A DNA stretch of 64,000 nt from Laguncularia racemosa (taxonomy: Eukaryota; Streptophyta; Magnoliopsida; Myrtales; Combretaceae). Positions 36,896 to 49,100 of the stretch are shown piece by piece. A program made the translations under genes and the position numbers. How positions within the stretch are numbered: the first letter of the stretch is position 1; each line of letters begins with the position of its first letter. Below the pieces are notes generated by a model. It saw only the letters and a list, made by a program, of their open reading frames with translations, ran no database searches and had not been told where the DNA came from. The stretch is taken from NCBI GenBank assembly GCA_037954665.1, contig JBBMOL010000119.1:434001-498000 (forward strand), in the 5' to 3' direction.

Positions 36896-36905
36896 CAAAT
36901 ATAAG

Positions 36906-38555
36906 TTTCTCTTTCAAGTTCCTAAAGAAAAGAAATCATTTGGTGGCACTCAAAGTGATAATGTGACATCTTCAAGGCCTCATATCAAGCAAATCAAACT
37001 TTCATGTATTCATGAGGTATTGAAATTGATGACATTTTTCCTTCAACTATTTTTTTTTTATTATTAATCCTTTATCCTATAATTTCCTTTTGGGATTCTA
37101 ACCATATTGATTATACTCCTTTTCATTTTTTACTTTCCTATAAGATGAGAGGGGGAATGATACAATAGCCATTCCAACTGAGCAAAGGTTAAAAAGAAAC
37201 AATCCTGGTAACATAACTACCAGTACATCTAAGGGTGTTACTATATCAAGATCTAATCCACCCCTCACTTGTCCTTTTCCAAATTGATATGGTATGACTT
37301 CAAATTGAAAATCGTCCTGTAATTATTATAGCTTTGAGCAAGGGGGAAAAAGATGTTGAACTAGTTGACTTTGGGAACTCCTTAGAGCTTGGCGATAATA
37401 ATAGAAACGATTCCTTGGTGCATGTTTGTGATGATCAAGAGAAAGACCAAAGGAATGATAATGATGAAACAAACCCCACAATTCAAATGGATGAAGGTAA
37501 CATTGATAGTGACCAAACCCTAGACGCGTTTAATGGCATGGATGATGTTCACTTAAAAGCGGGCGAAATTCAGGCGTATGTTAATGTTACTCTTAGTGGC
37601 GCTTTGACAAATGGCATTGGAGTTAATGACATTGCCCCTATTTCAAGTCATGCTTCCTTGCTTGTAATCCATTCTAATGTGCTTCCTCCCCCAGTCATTG
37701 AGGCATTGCACCAAGGTGAGAAGGGCAACACAAGTATATCAGCAATTGTATCTAAAATAATTTCTTTGTTTCATGGTTTCACTATTGGTTCCTATCTTGT
37801 GCAACCATTAGAACATTTATATGTGAGGGAAGGAGATTTTTGGTTTAGGTCAATTTGTGGATAGTCATAAGTGACTAATGCTATGCTATCACGCTCTTAG
37901 GCAAATCGTGGGATTCGTTATTTGAAGTAGAATTAGAACTTTTAGTAATCGGTATCAATAGGGCTTATGCCTTGAGATTCAAGATTGGTAACATAGAGCC
38001 CATAGTTGTCAAAGCACAAAAAATACTGGATTGTTGCTCATTAACATAACATCGTGAAAGAGTAATGGTTGAACTTGAAGAAATCAATCTTAAAATAAAG
38101 AGGCACCTTGGTGATATTGACTATAGTTCTATGTGGGGTTAGGCTTTGATACTTAGATTGATATAGCGATGTGATTATTACTCTTGTACACCTTTAATGA
38201 ACTTAGAAAGTTTAACAAATAACTGTCTTTTCTTAACTTATCTAGACACTTGACTCATGTATGTACTTATTTTCTTATAGTAACATAGATTGATATAATT
38301 GTGCGCTTAAGAGGTACAACACTCACCTAGCAGCACATTCATGAGATAGATGTGGTAAGGCTAATATGATTTTCTTATAAACTATTAAACCACTTAAGTG
38401 CACGTTGCACATTAAAAGATTATCCTTGTTTGCAAGCGACATTCTTTTCTTTTCTTTATAATGTGGACAATGTAAATAGCGATGATAGAAACTATTGCAT
38501 TTTAAGTTAATGGGGGTATTGCCTACTACTTAATAGTTCAACTATGAAATTGTCA
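36906..38555. other. Flank of the MULE with an unrecognised open frame
   Basis: An open frame at 37334-37864 (+, no ATG at its start) is acidic and Asn/Asp-rich in its first half (ELGDNNRNDSLVHV) and matches nothing I recognise. By position it could be the C-terminal part of the split mobile-domain gene. The rest, to the tandem array at 38556, has no features. Confidence 0.3.
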
Positions 38556-39000
38556 GAGAGGCGTCTTACAAGATTAGCGACCTTAAAAAAAGAAATTATC
38601 TAGAAAAGTACTCTTATGAGCTAATTAATCGATGATAGGAAGTGTCTTATAAGACTAGCAACCTTAAAAAGAGAAATTATCTAGAAAAGTGCTCTTATGA
38701 GCTAACTAATCGACGATAGGAAGCATCTCACTAGACTAGCAATTGTAATAGGAGGACATTTAAGAAAGTGCCCCATTGTAGCTTAACTAATTAATAATGA
38801 TAAGCGTCTCTTTGGACTTGCAACCATAAGAGAGGAAATCTAGGAAGTGCCCCATTATAGGTTAATTGACCAATAATGGGAAATATCTTTTGAACAATGT
38901 CTGAATGCATCTTAGTAACCTAGCATATCTAAAAAAATGCTTCTTGTAAGCTGATCAAATGATAATGAGAGGCGTCTTTTAGACTAGCCGATTTAAATAG
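38556..39000. repeat. Diverged tandem array, 81-91-bp units, about 5-6 copies
   Basis: A gcgtct-type word followed by [ag]gactagcaacc recurs at 38561, 38642, 38723, 38814, about 38884 and 38972, giving spacings of 81, 81, 91, about 70 and 88 bp. The units also share agaaattatctagaaaagt and ctcttatgagcta. The first two units are the most alike. The array lies just downstream of the Tat/Ogre pol on its own (-) strand, a usual place for tandem repeats in that lineage. Confidence 0.75.
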
Positions 39001-39479
39001 AAAATGTGACTCATGATGAATGATTATTTACCTTAAATGCTTACTGACTTGTCGTAGATAACAACCAAACAACCGAACCCTCGCGATAATTTGATCCTTC
39101 TATACTTACCTTTGTTTCAAATGGAGCAGAGAGCCCTAATGTATTTTTCCTTCTTGCGAGCGTAGCTCTTATGATTATGGTGTTATCCTGTGAATACACC
39201 AGATCTAATGCTCAGAATAGGTGGAATCATACGAAATTCCATTAAGTTTTATCATCACTTCATTGTTCATTATTTATTATGAGGCAATGGGTAGTGTGTG
39301 TATAAAAATGATGTAAGAGTTTGTTTAATGACAATTGGTCAGGATGACTAATCATTCAGAGACATTAACTTTGCTTGTAGAAGGAATGAAAACCAAACTC
39401 ACGAAATTGTAATGGTTGTTGGCATTTATGAATTTTGGCAAATTTTCAATATTTTTGCCTAGAGATAGTACATTTTAAT
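39001..39479. other. Spacer downstream of the Tat-type pol
   Basis: No coding similarity. Presumably 3' non-coding sequence of the Tat/Ogre element. Confidence 0.35.
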
Positions 39480-41462
39480 CGCATTCGCATTAATGGGGTC
39501 TCTCAACTCTAAATCGTCCATTTGGGCTAATATTAAGGCCCCTCCTAATAATACTCTTTTTATAACATATGGACCCTCATAATTTGGGGTAAACTTGCCC
39601 CCTAGAATCTTGCACATTTGGGAGAACTTTTCTTAGTACCAAATCTCCTTCTTTAAAACATCGAGGTATTATTCTCTTATTGAATGCTCGAGTCATTCTT
39701 TATTGTTAGCATAGGCTATGACACAATGCGATGAGTCTTTTCTCGTCGATCAAGTTTAGCTGATCAATCCTTTTCTTTACCCACTCAGATTCATCTAGCT
39801 ATGCTTCTGATAAAACCCTAAAGGATGGTATTTCGACCTTAACTGGCAATATTGCCTCAGCACCATATACTAAAGAATATGGGGTAACTCTAGTAGATGT
39901 TCGAATTGAAGTTTTGTAGGCCATGAGGGCGAATGGTAGCATCTTGTGCCAATCTTTATAAGTGATGGTCATTTTTTCAACAATTCTCTTAATGTTCTTG
40001 TTGGTTGCTTTTAATGCCCCATTCATTTGAGGTCGGTACGGAGTTGAATTTCTATGATTTATCTTGAATTGTTAACATAACTCTATCATCAATTTATTGT
40101 TGAGGTAGGTGCCATTATCGGTGATGATCGATTTAAGAACTCCATATCGAGCTATTATGTCTCTTTTATGAATCAGACTATTACTCCTTTGGTGACACTA
40201 GAATATGATGACTTTTCCATCCATTTGGTGAAATAATCAATAGCTACTAGTACGATTCTATGACCATTGGATGCTTTTGGAGTAATTAGCCTGATAATGT
40301 TGATTCCCCACATAGAGAACGGCCATGGTGCGGATAATGAATGAAGTTCTTTAGGTAGAGCATTTATTTTGTTAACATAGACTTGACACAAGTGATAGTG
40401 CTTGATATATTTGATACAGTCTGATTCCATCGTCAACCAATAGTAGCCCATCCTCATGATTTTTCGGGCAAGCATGTGTCCATTCATGTAAGGTCTATAT
40501 ACTTCTTCATGCACTTCTTTCATTAGTTCACCTGCCTCTCTTTTGTTCACACATCTCAACAACGTGGTGTTAGGTGATCTTCTACAAAGCATAGACCCAC
40601 TTAATAAGAAATGGCTTGCTAACCTTCTGAGTGTTCTTTAGTCATTTTTGCTAGCCATTTTAGAGTATTTGCTTTCTTGCAGAAAGTTTTGATATCGTAG
40701 TACCGGGACATGTCATCTTATGCCTTTTCAATTACCAGACAGTAGGCAGGCCTATTTTTAATTTCTATTTTCAATGGTTGGACTTCGGCTCCCCCTGTTA
40801 TTTGAATCATAGATGCTAGTGTGGCGAGGGCATCTGCAAACTGATTTTGAGTCCTTAAGATGTATATGAAGGTGACTTCCTCAAATTCATCCATCAGCTC
40901 TATCAAATGTTGATGATATGGCAACAATTTAGGGTCCTTAGTTTTGTATTCCCTTATGATGAGTAAGGAATCTCCGTATATATCCAATTCACAGATTCCC
41001 ATATGGCAAGCCATTTTGAGACCAAGGATGCATGCCTCGTACTCTACAATATTGTTAGTATACGGAAATGTGAGTTTCGTTGTTGAGGGGAGTTATGTTC
41101 CTTTTAGTGATATCAACACTACCCCAACCCCACAACCAAATACATTAGCAGTTTCGTCAAATAACATTTTCCATCTAGGGCTTTGCTCTGTCTTGTATTC
41201 TTTTGCTGGCTCACTCTCTGCTATCAGTATATTTTCATCGAGGAATTGGCCCTGCGATTCTTGGCAATCCCCCTCAATTGGGTGTTCTACCAACTGATCT
41301 GCTAATGATTGCCCTTTTATCGAATTTTGATTTATATATGTGATATCAAATTCTAATAGGAGCATTTGCCATTTCGAGATTCTTCCAAACAAAACAGGCT
41401 TCTTTGCTAAGTATTTCAAAAGATTATGTCTTGTTAATAATTCTATAGGATAATAGAGAGTG
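39480..41462 (-). pseudogene. Tat/Ogre-type Ty3/gypsy pol (RNase H, second RNase H, integrase)
   Basis: Read on the - strand. The first RNase H tail includes KPVLFGRISKWQMLLLEFDI (41340-41405). Next come an acidic linker and a second, archaeal-type RNase H (WKMLFDETANVFGCGVGVVL, 41110-41170; then GICELDIYGDSLLIIREY and FADALATLASM, 40800-41000). Two RNase H domains mark the Tat/Ogre lineage. Integrase follows: the H..H..C..C region at 40380-40520, GINIIRLITPKASNGH (core start), then KNIKRIVEKMTITYKDWHKM and a PYSLVYGAEAILPVEVEIPS-like block (39830-39980). The C-terminal GDLVLRK-like segment is near 39650. Several stops break it, and it is cut at 41462 by a solo LTR of family A. Confidence 0.8.
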
Positions 41463-42133
41463 TGATGAGGATCGGCTAGCATAAAAAAGAAAGAACCCAA
41501 AATCTTATGATCCATTACATGGTATTGGAGGCCCAATGACTCGAGCTAGAGTTAAGAGGATGAACGAAGCTTTACAAGGATTAGTCATGAACTTGCAAGC
41601 CAAGGAATCAAGCTACACTAAAAGAGAACCAACATGTGTTAACTTGACTCACGTGACCATGAAAGGATGTGATAATTTAGAGACATTAGAATAATTCTTG
41701 AACTGAAAAAATTAGAGACACATTCGGTTTATTTTTGTTTTATTTGTTGATTTGTAACTTATGTTATTTAGTTGCTTACTTGGTTATATGTGGATAAGGA
41801 TAAATTAAGCAACTTAGGGTTTTTCCATATTGTTATTTGTATGCTATATAAGCCATGTTAGGGAAAGCCGGCAAGGGAAGAATCATTATTGAATTGAGAA
41901 AACACAATTTTCATGAGAGTATGAAAACCCCTTTTTGTTCTTTTACAAAAGAACTCTTCCATAGGAATTCTTAACTGAATTTCTTGGAAACCCTTTTGAT
42001 AACTTATGTTTCAGTCAAGAGGTATGATTAGGGTCTAGTTACACAATACTTTTTCAAGACGATCCTCAGGGTAATTGAATCAAATAGCGTCATTAGGGTT
42101 CTAGGTTTAATATACCTAAGGTTACACGCATCA
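41463..42133 (+). repeat. Solo LTR, family A copy 3
   Basis: It runs from TGATGAGGATC (41463) to ACGCATCA (42133), 671 bp, and is strongly similar to 20793-21460 in reverse. It encodes the polyprotein tail (GGPMTRARVKRMNEALQGL, about 41528-41585) up to a stop near 41690. TATA-like gctatataag lies near 41851. The 5-bp flanks (GAGTG and AATAG) do not match, so the target duplication has decayed or one side was deleted. It interrupts the Tat-type pol. Confidence 0.75.
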
Positions 42134-42859
42134 AATAGATAATTTAAATGATAGTTTGTATAAAGATAAAAGAATTGTTTATGAGATTAGGGATGTTAGC
42201 AGGATGAGTTTGGGCCAGGTTTAGTAATCCCGTTATCCTATTGGGATTCCTAAACCCTATAGGGTTTTTCATGGAATACTCGCTACCTATCCCAAACCCT
42301 ACAAGGTTCTAATAAGCAACTAAAAAGTCATCCTAAACCCATTAGAATTTTTTTTTTAAAAAAAAAAGTTTTATTTTTAGTTTTAAATCTTTACTTATTT
42401 ATTATGATTATTTTTGTAAAATATAACTTATGTTTTTGGAAATAAATAATATTTATACTTCCAACATCTCTAATCATATATATTTTAATATTATTTGAAA
42501 GTCTACATGTTGGTAAATAAAGTTTTCGACATAAAAAAAATTCAATTATAATAAGATAAAAATTACTAAACCAACCATACAACTTAATAAATAACATAAA
42601 GAAATAAAATATAGTTAACAAGTCTCAATAGAAATAAAAAAATTCTAAAACATGTAACAAAAGCATTAATCCTATATTTTTTTTGTAATTCTTACTTGAT
42701 AATTGACTCTTATAGTCTTCAAATCCCATCTTCTTTTTCATCTATCTTTGAACCTATCAAAAGGGGGGGTGGGGAACCCATAAAACATATTAGAGATTAG
42801 ATAAATAATAGTTATTTCATGTATAAAAGAACTCATTATTGTATAATCAAAATTTTTAC

Positions 42860-44780
42860 CTCTCCTCTCATTTGATAACCAACTTTGACTACACATAAAT
42901 GCTTCTATTGTATCAAGATTTAGTTTGCTTCTATGTGAGCTAATTACTCATCCACTAATACTAAATATGGACTTAGAAGCAACAATAGACACAGGAATAG
43001 CTAATATATCTTTAGCTAGTTCTTGTAATGTAAGATACTTAATTCTATTTACTTTCCACCAGTTAAGAATATCAAATCACCAGTCCAAGGTAACACAAGT
43101 TCTTCTAAATAGTGATTCAATTCTGACTTGAGTTGACCATCGGTATTAATAGTGCTTAAGAATTGCACCAACCTTGATTTTCTTGAAGATTCAAAAGAAA
43201 CAATTTGAGCAATTGCTAAAGTGTTTACAGAAAAACTACTACTACTATTTAAACCTTTAGAAAGCCAAGATTTACCTCTCGATTGATTTTCCTAAACTAA
43301 CTCGTAACAAATGTTTCTAACATTTTGAATTTTTACAGAAGCATTTACTTCATAAACAAAAGGAAACAGAAAATCTATGACCTTCATCTTAAAATGTGGA
43401 TTCAGAACAGTACAAATAGCCATAATGATGTGCACATCACCCTAATATTTTTCCAACTTATCAAACTTTTTCCTCGCCATCATACTAATATTCAAATCTA
43501 AAGAGCCTTTCCACTCAGCTAATGATTCCCTAATTTCAAAGTTCTTTTCAAAATAATAATTTGCAGTTGGATAATGGGTACTAGAAAAAATATTGGTTAC
43601 CTCATAAAAGATTTCCAACTTCTTGCAAATTGCTTCTGCTACCTCCCAATCATTATCGGTGAGAAGAAATTTATAATGTCTATCCATAAATTGAACTCTA
43701 TAAAAAACTTTATATCCAACAACTGTCACCAACATGTTATATGTAGAGTTCCACCGAGTTTTACAATCTAAGCCAAGCTTTCTATCATATGGAATAGTTA
43801 ACTACTTATATGCCTCTCTAAATTTCTTGACTCTTGATAGTGTTGCCGATCAAAATGCAATGCTATCATGGATCTTCTCAATCGTGCTTTATATCATAAC
43901 CACACTCTCCTTCACAATTAAGTTCAAAATATGTGCACAACCACGCATGTGTAGTACCTTTCCTCAAAGAATTAACTCATCTCTTTGTTACTTCATGGTC
44001 AAAGTTGTAATTGTTGCATCATTCGTAGAACAATTATTTATAATAATTGTAGATAATTTTTCTATCTAGTCCTCATCTCATCAACAAGTTAAACAAACAA
44101 TTGGTGAGCACCTCATTTGTGTGTGGCATTGGAACATATAAAAAACTGTATGAAAATATAAAAAATTTCAATATAATACAATTTTCCATTGTTTATTATG
44201 AAAAGATAATATAAGTAAAGAATCTTACTCCATGAGTCGACTTTGAAGCTTCTAATTATGATCAACGAAGTGTGTTGTGATAGTTATGTACCCATTTTCC
44301 GATTTGATATCTATAAATTTGTTGTTACTGCAACTCGAGAATTTAGTCATTTCAAGAGCACTCTCAGTTTTTCTTTCTCCCCATAGTAGATGTTCATGAT
44401 CTCCTATTTCATGGTGTTCCGACTGACATGTTAAAAAAGTGGTTATATACTTTCGACAAAATCTTTGAAATACTCATACTCAACTATTGAAATGGGCTAT
44501 TTATGGATAATGATTGCCTTTGCAAGTCTTTGCCTACAAATATCTTGATGGAAAGTCCAATTTTCTATGTTCAAACATTATGCTATTTTATTGAATACTT
44601 TGCAAACTACAACCAAAACATCACATATAACAGAAACTACAAGCATAATCATTCTCTATGTCCAGTAATTAACCTATTTGAAAAATCATGGCTTCCTCTT
44701 TGTTGTTTTAACCATAGCTCTCATGGATTTCCAACCTTAAAATTTAAGGCTACCAATGCAAACCTGAGTCAAAACAAAGA
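42860..44780 (-). pseudogene. hAT (RICESLEEPER-like) transposase, decayed
   Basis: Ordered - strand matches: a BED-finger start (KTTKRKP, about 44700), FKDFVESI (44440), SENGYITITTHFVDHN (44250-44300), MRGCAHILNLIVKESVV (43900-43955), TRWNSTYNMLVTVVGYK (43700-43765), then the DUF4413-type segment KKLEIFYEVTNIFSSTHYPT...ARKKFDKLEKY (43442-43640). Last comes a frameshifted C-terminal dimerisation region (ELNHYLEELVLPWTGD, about 43080-43130). This is the RICESLEEPER/DAYSLEEPER order. Stops occur in almost every segment, so it is inactive and not a domesticated gene. Confidence 0.75.
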
Positions 44781-44854
44781 TTTGAAAAGAAAAAAAAAAA
44801 GAAGAAATCTCCAAACTGAACTAGGAGAGTGAGGTGAGATCTAACCTTAATATG

Positions 44855-45060
44855 ATTGAGAGACAATGACGAAGACGATGGTAGAGACAAAGATGGAGAC
44901 GATAGAGATGACGACAAAGATGATAGAGACAACCGACATGTTCGAGACAACAACTAAGACGATTGAGATGACGATCACAAGACAAGAGACGAGCTAGCTA
45001 ACAATAGAAGAGAGATGTGAGACCTGAATTGCCAATGGGGTGATGACCACTAGAGACGAC
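44855..45060. repeat. GA-rich imperfect repeat (GAYAGAGAC-like)
   Basis: Irregular repetition of gacgaagacgat/gatagagac/gagatgacga words within the presumed 5' part of the hAT element. Low-complexity; coding is not implied. Confidence 0.6.
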
Positions 45061-45387
45061 AACTGATAAAGATAGAGTGTTGAGTGTAGATGACGAGCAG
45101 CTGAGAGTAACGATAGCTTGCATAGGAGGACTAGATAAGGTCACGACTCATGAGGGACGAGGAGGGTTTTATTGTTGCAAGTTTCCTTGTATTTATTTAT
45201 TTTTCCAACTACTTTAGAGGTCTTGGAGTTTGGACAAGACTAGTGAGAATTAAAATGTGAAAGTGAATAGAGAAGTCAACCAGCCATATAGTATGGGTAA
45301 TATGGACTATGGTGTAATGAATGGTGTGTACTTTGGCTTAATTTTTTTTTTCAAATTTTTTATTAAAATATAATAAATTTATTAACT

Positions 45388-45412
45388 AATATATATATAT
45401 ATATATATATAT
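45388..45412. repeat. (AT)n microsatellite
   Basis: About twelve AT dinucleotides in tandem, near the right edge of the hAT element. Confidence 0.9.
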
Positions 45413-45895
45413 ACATATTAACAGGTTTAGGTTCCTAATAGATTTAACATTTATTTTATTATCCATCCTAAATCTTATAGATTTTTTAATCTGTCATAAA
45501 TCCTATTTTTAGAGGAATAAGTGAATCAACCGATAATATCCATCTCGCTTACATTTCTACGTGGATCAGGGGGTGAAATTTATCCTCTATGCTTACTTTG
45601 TAATGTTTTTGGCTGGTCAATTCATGCTTATCTAGCGAAAAGTTTCAATAACGAAAAAAAAAAGGGGGTATGTATTAGATATGTATATATATATTTTTTT
45701 TAAAAAAGGGCATCTGACGGATCAAAACTTCCTGGTAGTTTCCATTGGACAATCCCGCGCTTGCCCCGAACAAAACAGCAAATTTACATTCTTACCTTTC
45801 TGAAGTTTGACGGATGCAATTACGTCAGTCATACGGTCAACTTCAACACCAACCTTACCTCACGCATACTCTAGAACGTCCCAGGTCCTTCTACT

Positions 45896-45903
45896 CCACG
45901 TGG
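45896..45903 (+). promoter_or_regulatory. G-box CCACGTGG upstream of the NTL gene
   Basis: A perfect palindromic G-box about 290 bp before the start codon of the membrane-bound NAC. G-boxes bind bZIP and bHLH factors and act in ABA, light and stress responses. A CT-microsatellite (about 46034-46060) of the type common in plant core promoters and 5' UTRs lies between it and the ATG. Functional role is inferred from position only. Confidence 0.5.
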
Positions 45904-46188
45904 CAAAATCTCTTCCGCACAATCCACCTCGCACGAGGGTCACATAAGCTAACGTCACCGACATGTAACGCAAAAATTCCTCCGTCTCACAAAATCCCGC
46001 ACAACTTCCAAAAAGCACTTGCTCACTACTATTCTCCTTCTCTCTCTCTCTCTATCTATCTTCAGCTTCCCGTTTTGTTTGAAGACACTTAAAACCAAAA
46101 CCCTAGAAAACTTGAAATTTCGATATTGAATCTAAATTCTTCAAATTTCTCCTCAAACGCTAATCAAAACCTCTACTTTATCCGATAA

Positions 46189-49100
46189 ATGACTCGCCAG
46201 TCGTCTAATTCGCTTGCGCCGGGGTTTCGATTTCACCCGACGGACGAAGAACTGGTTCGATACTATCTGAATCGTAAGGTCTGTGGTAAACCTTTGCGAT
46301 ATAATCCAATCTCCGAGATCGACATTTACAAGTCTGAGCCTTGGGATTTACCAGGTATTCATTACTGATACTCCGGTTAGAGCTTTGACTTAACGGCAAT
46401 TCGTGTTGTGTCATAAGTTAGTTTACCATAGGATATGCGTTGGGCTTATTCATATAGCTATTAAGGCTTTTTTTTTTTTGGGTAATTAGACATATTTTAT
46501 AGTTTCGAATGTTCTTTTCTTTTTGCTTAATATCAGTGTTGGGTATATGTGCACCATACGTTTGTGAGATTTCATTTGTATATATATTTAGTCTCTGTGA
46601 CTGTCCTCGCGCTCACTTGTCGGTTACATGTGCAACCAATGTATTGAAAATTGTGAATTTACTTGTTAGTTATGTTTGAGAAGTGCCACAAGACCGTGAG
46701 ACGTGTTTTAATCCCTGAAAAGTTGATGATCTCTTTTGACGTCAAAATTAGTATAAATGTTAATGAGTGCTCTGCACTTGTTAGTAAGCTAAATGTAAAA
46801 GTTTGCACCTTTATGTGCATTTGTATTTTGGTAAAGTGTGTAATCAATCTCGGAAAATGTGATAAATTTCCTTTTCCCTGGGCACCCGTTAACAAGAATA
46901 TATACGTTCTCGTGTTTTGAAATTAGTAGTTTATTTTGTATCAAGTCATATTATCTTCAGATCAATTGAGTATTTGAGCTACTGGAAACTGTAATCATAA
47001 ATTAGATTTGGTTAGACAAATGTGAGAGCTGACTTATGGAGTGTTTCAATTATAATCAAGGGTTTACTCATGAATTGATGTGTAAAGGCACAGAGAAGAA
47101 ATGTTTCGAATTTTCAAGTATTAGTTATTCGATAATTTTGTAGTTTTTATATAGTTATTGCTCTTATTTATGGTTAAGATGATACATAGAGTGTTGATTT
47201 TGGTTTTGTGGTGCATATGTGTACCAGTATGTTCTCTTGATTAGTAATGTGAGTAATTTGTTATATGTTTGTGTGCTTGGATTTGCATAGATAAGTCAAA
47301 GCTGAAGTCTAGGGATTTGGAGTGGTATTTTTTCAGTGCATTGGATAGGAAGTATGGCAATGGTTCAAAAACAAATAGGGCAACGGAAAAAGGTTATTGG
47401 AAGACTACAGGAAAAGACCGTGCAGTTAAAAATGGCTCCAAAACTGTTGGAATGAAGAAAACTTTGGTTTATCATTGTGGTCGAGCACCACATGGTGATC
47501 GTACTAATTGGGTTATGCATGAATATCGACTAGCAGATGAGGAATCTGAGAAAGCTGGCATCGCACAAGTGAGAATTTAATAAAGGTGTAATTCCATTTT
47601 TTAAGTTCATTTTGGATTTATGACCAATGTCGGTTAGTATCCTTTACTCAAGGAAAATTTGAATTTGATTTTTCAGTTGTGCAGGGGTTTGATTGGAATT
47701 TTTTTTTTTTTCCTCTGTGGGGAAGGATGCTTTTGTGCTTTGTAGGGTTTTCAAGAAGAGTGGCTCTGGACCAAAGAATGGTGAGCAATATGGAGCTCCT
47801 TTTGTTGAGGAGGAATGGGAGGATGATGATGCAGTGGGCCTCCTCCCAGGCCAAGAGTACTTGGCAGAAGAGGTGGGCAACACCATAGGTGCCCATGTAA
47901 GGTCAAATGATTATGATCAGGTATGATATTTCTCGTTGTGAATATGTCTTCCTGGATATATGATTAGAATTCTTGTGCTCAGCATTATTTTTATACCACT
48001 TACTTACAGATCAATTTCCATACCATCAACTTGCCCAGGCTTTTGTTCATTAAAGTGGGTTTGACCTTTTAGGTGGCTTGTCCTTACTTGATTAGATGTC
48101 TCCTCTGCAACTTGTGGGAGATTTTTTTTTTTCCATAAATCTATTTCACATCTATTGCTTCTTTAGTCATGATAAGGATATTTTTTCTCACATTTTCAAG
48201 TACAGTCGATTTTGGGGTATTATGATTATTGTAGAGACAATAGATGCAGTGGAAAGGTAATATTGTCTTGTTAAAATGAGATTTTGTTTGATGTAGTATC
48301 TGTAAGAAATTAGGTTTGACAAACACGTGTAGGATCATCGGGGAAGCAGAACCATCCTAATGAAAGAAACTTTCTTGTTTATTGTATTTTAGGAGCAATG
48401 CACATCTTTCTTAACCGTGGTTAGTGAAAGGGTAGGTGGTAATTACCTCTCCCTCCCCAACACCATAAAAAGAAAAAGTGAAAGAGAGAAGAAAGATTAT
48501 GTTACTATTATTGATACATAAGAAGTTATTGCGGAACTCTTCTTCAGTAGTACTAATTAAGAAAGTAGGTGAGGCCCTAAGTCCCAACGAATCTCTGGTG
48601 TTTGACTCTTCTCTTGGCATGATGTTGGCGGACTTTTTTGATGTCTTCATTGTCTCTCCATCCTTTAACTTGGTTTCTCAGAAATCATCTTCTAAAGCTA
48701 CTCGTGCCAAGAAGAAGGAGGAGGAGGGTAGACAACAATTTTTTTGGATAAGTTAAATTTTATTGATATCCAAAGGTGTACAATCGTAAGTCGGGAAAGT
48801 TTACATCATAGTCATAAGGATAAAGTAAAGCAAAAGCGAAAATAAAGGGCTACATGAGAGTATTACAAGACGGAGGAATAAGCTTTAATTTGGTTTACAA
48901 CAGAACCCCAGCTGGGGATGTGGTTCCCTAAGCGTACATTGTTACGCACTCTCCAAATACAATACACCGAAGCAGCAAGTGCAGCACATCTTCTATTAAA
49001 GTCAGGAGAGTTGGAGCCAGTTGAGGCCAATAGAAGAGAAGTAGCCCCTTGCCAGTTTTGGAAGTGTGCCGGGCAATGAAGGTGGTCACAAACCGCTGTC

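Larger units (their letters stand above)
34232..36896 (-). mobile_element. Mutator-like element (MULE) with inverted repeats
   Basis: About 2.7 kb bounded by inverted repeats of about 175-190 bp (34242-34416 and 36708-36895) and carrying a decayed MURA-type transposase on the - strand. A candidate 9-bp target duplication, AAATATGTG (34223-34231) and AAATATAAG (36897-36905), matches at seven of nine positions. The transposase C-terminus runs straight into the left inverted repeat, so the 3' third of the gene is missing and this is an internally deleted copy. Confidence 0.7.
42188..45520 (-). mobile_element. hAT element, decayed
   Basis: A hAT transposase remnant on the - strand, with a left end at 42188 that reads TAGGGATGTTAGCAGG, like the TAGGGATGNNAACGGG ends of many plant hAT elements. 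Near the other end, 45420-45520 contains weakly related words (ggtttagg, atcctaaat), but no clean inverted terminus or 8-bp duplication can be given, so the right boundary is approximate. Confidence 0.55.

Noticed and set aside
45814..46092. 92-codon + strand frame just upstream of the NTL gene
   Set aside because: It lies in the promoter/5' UTR with a G-box and CT repeat; no homology is recognised.
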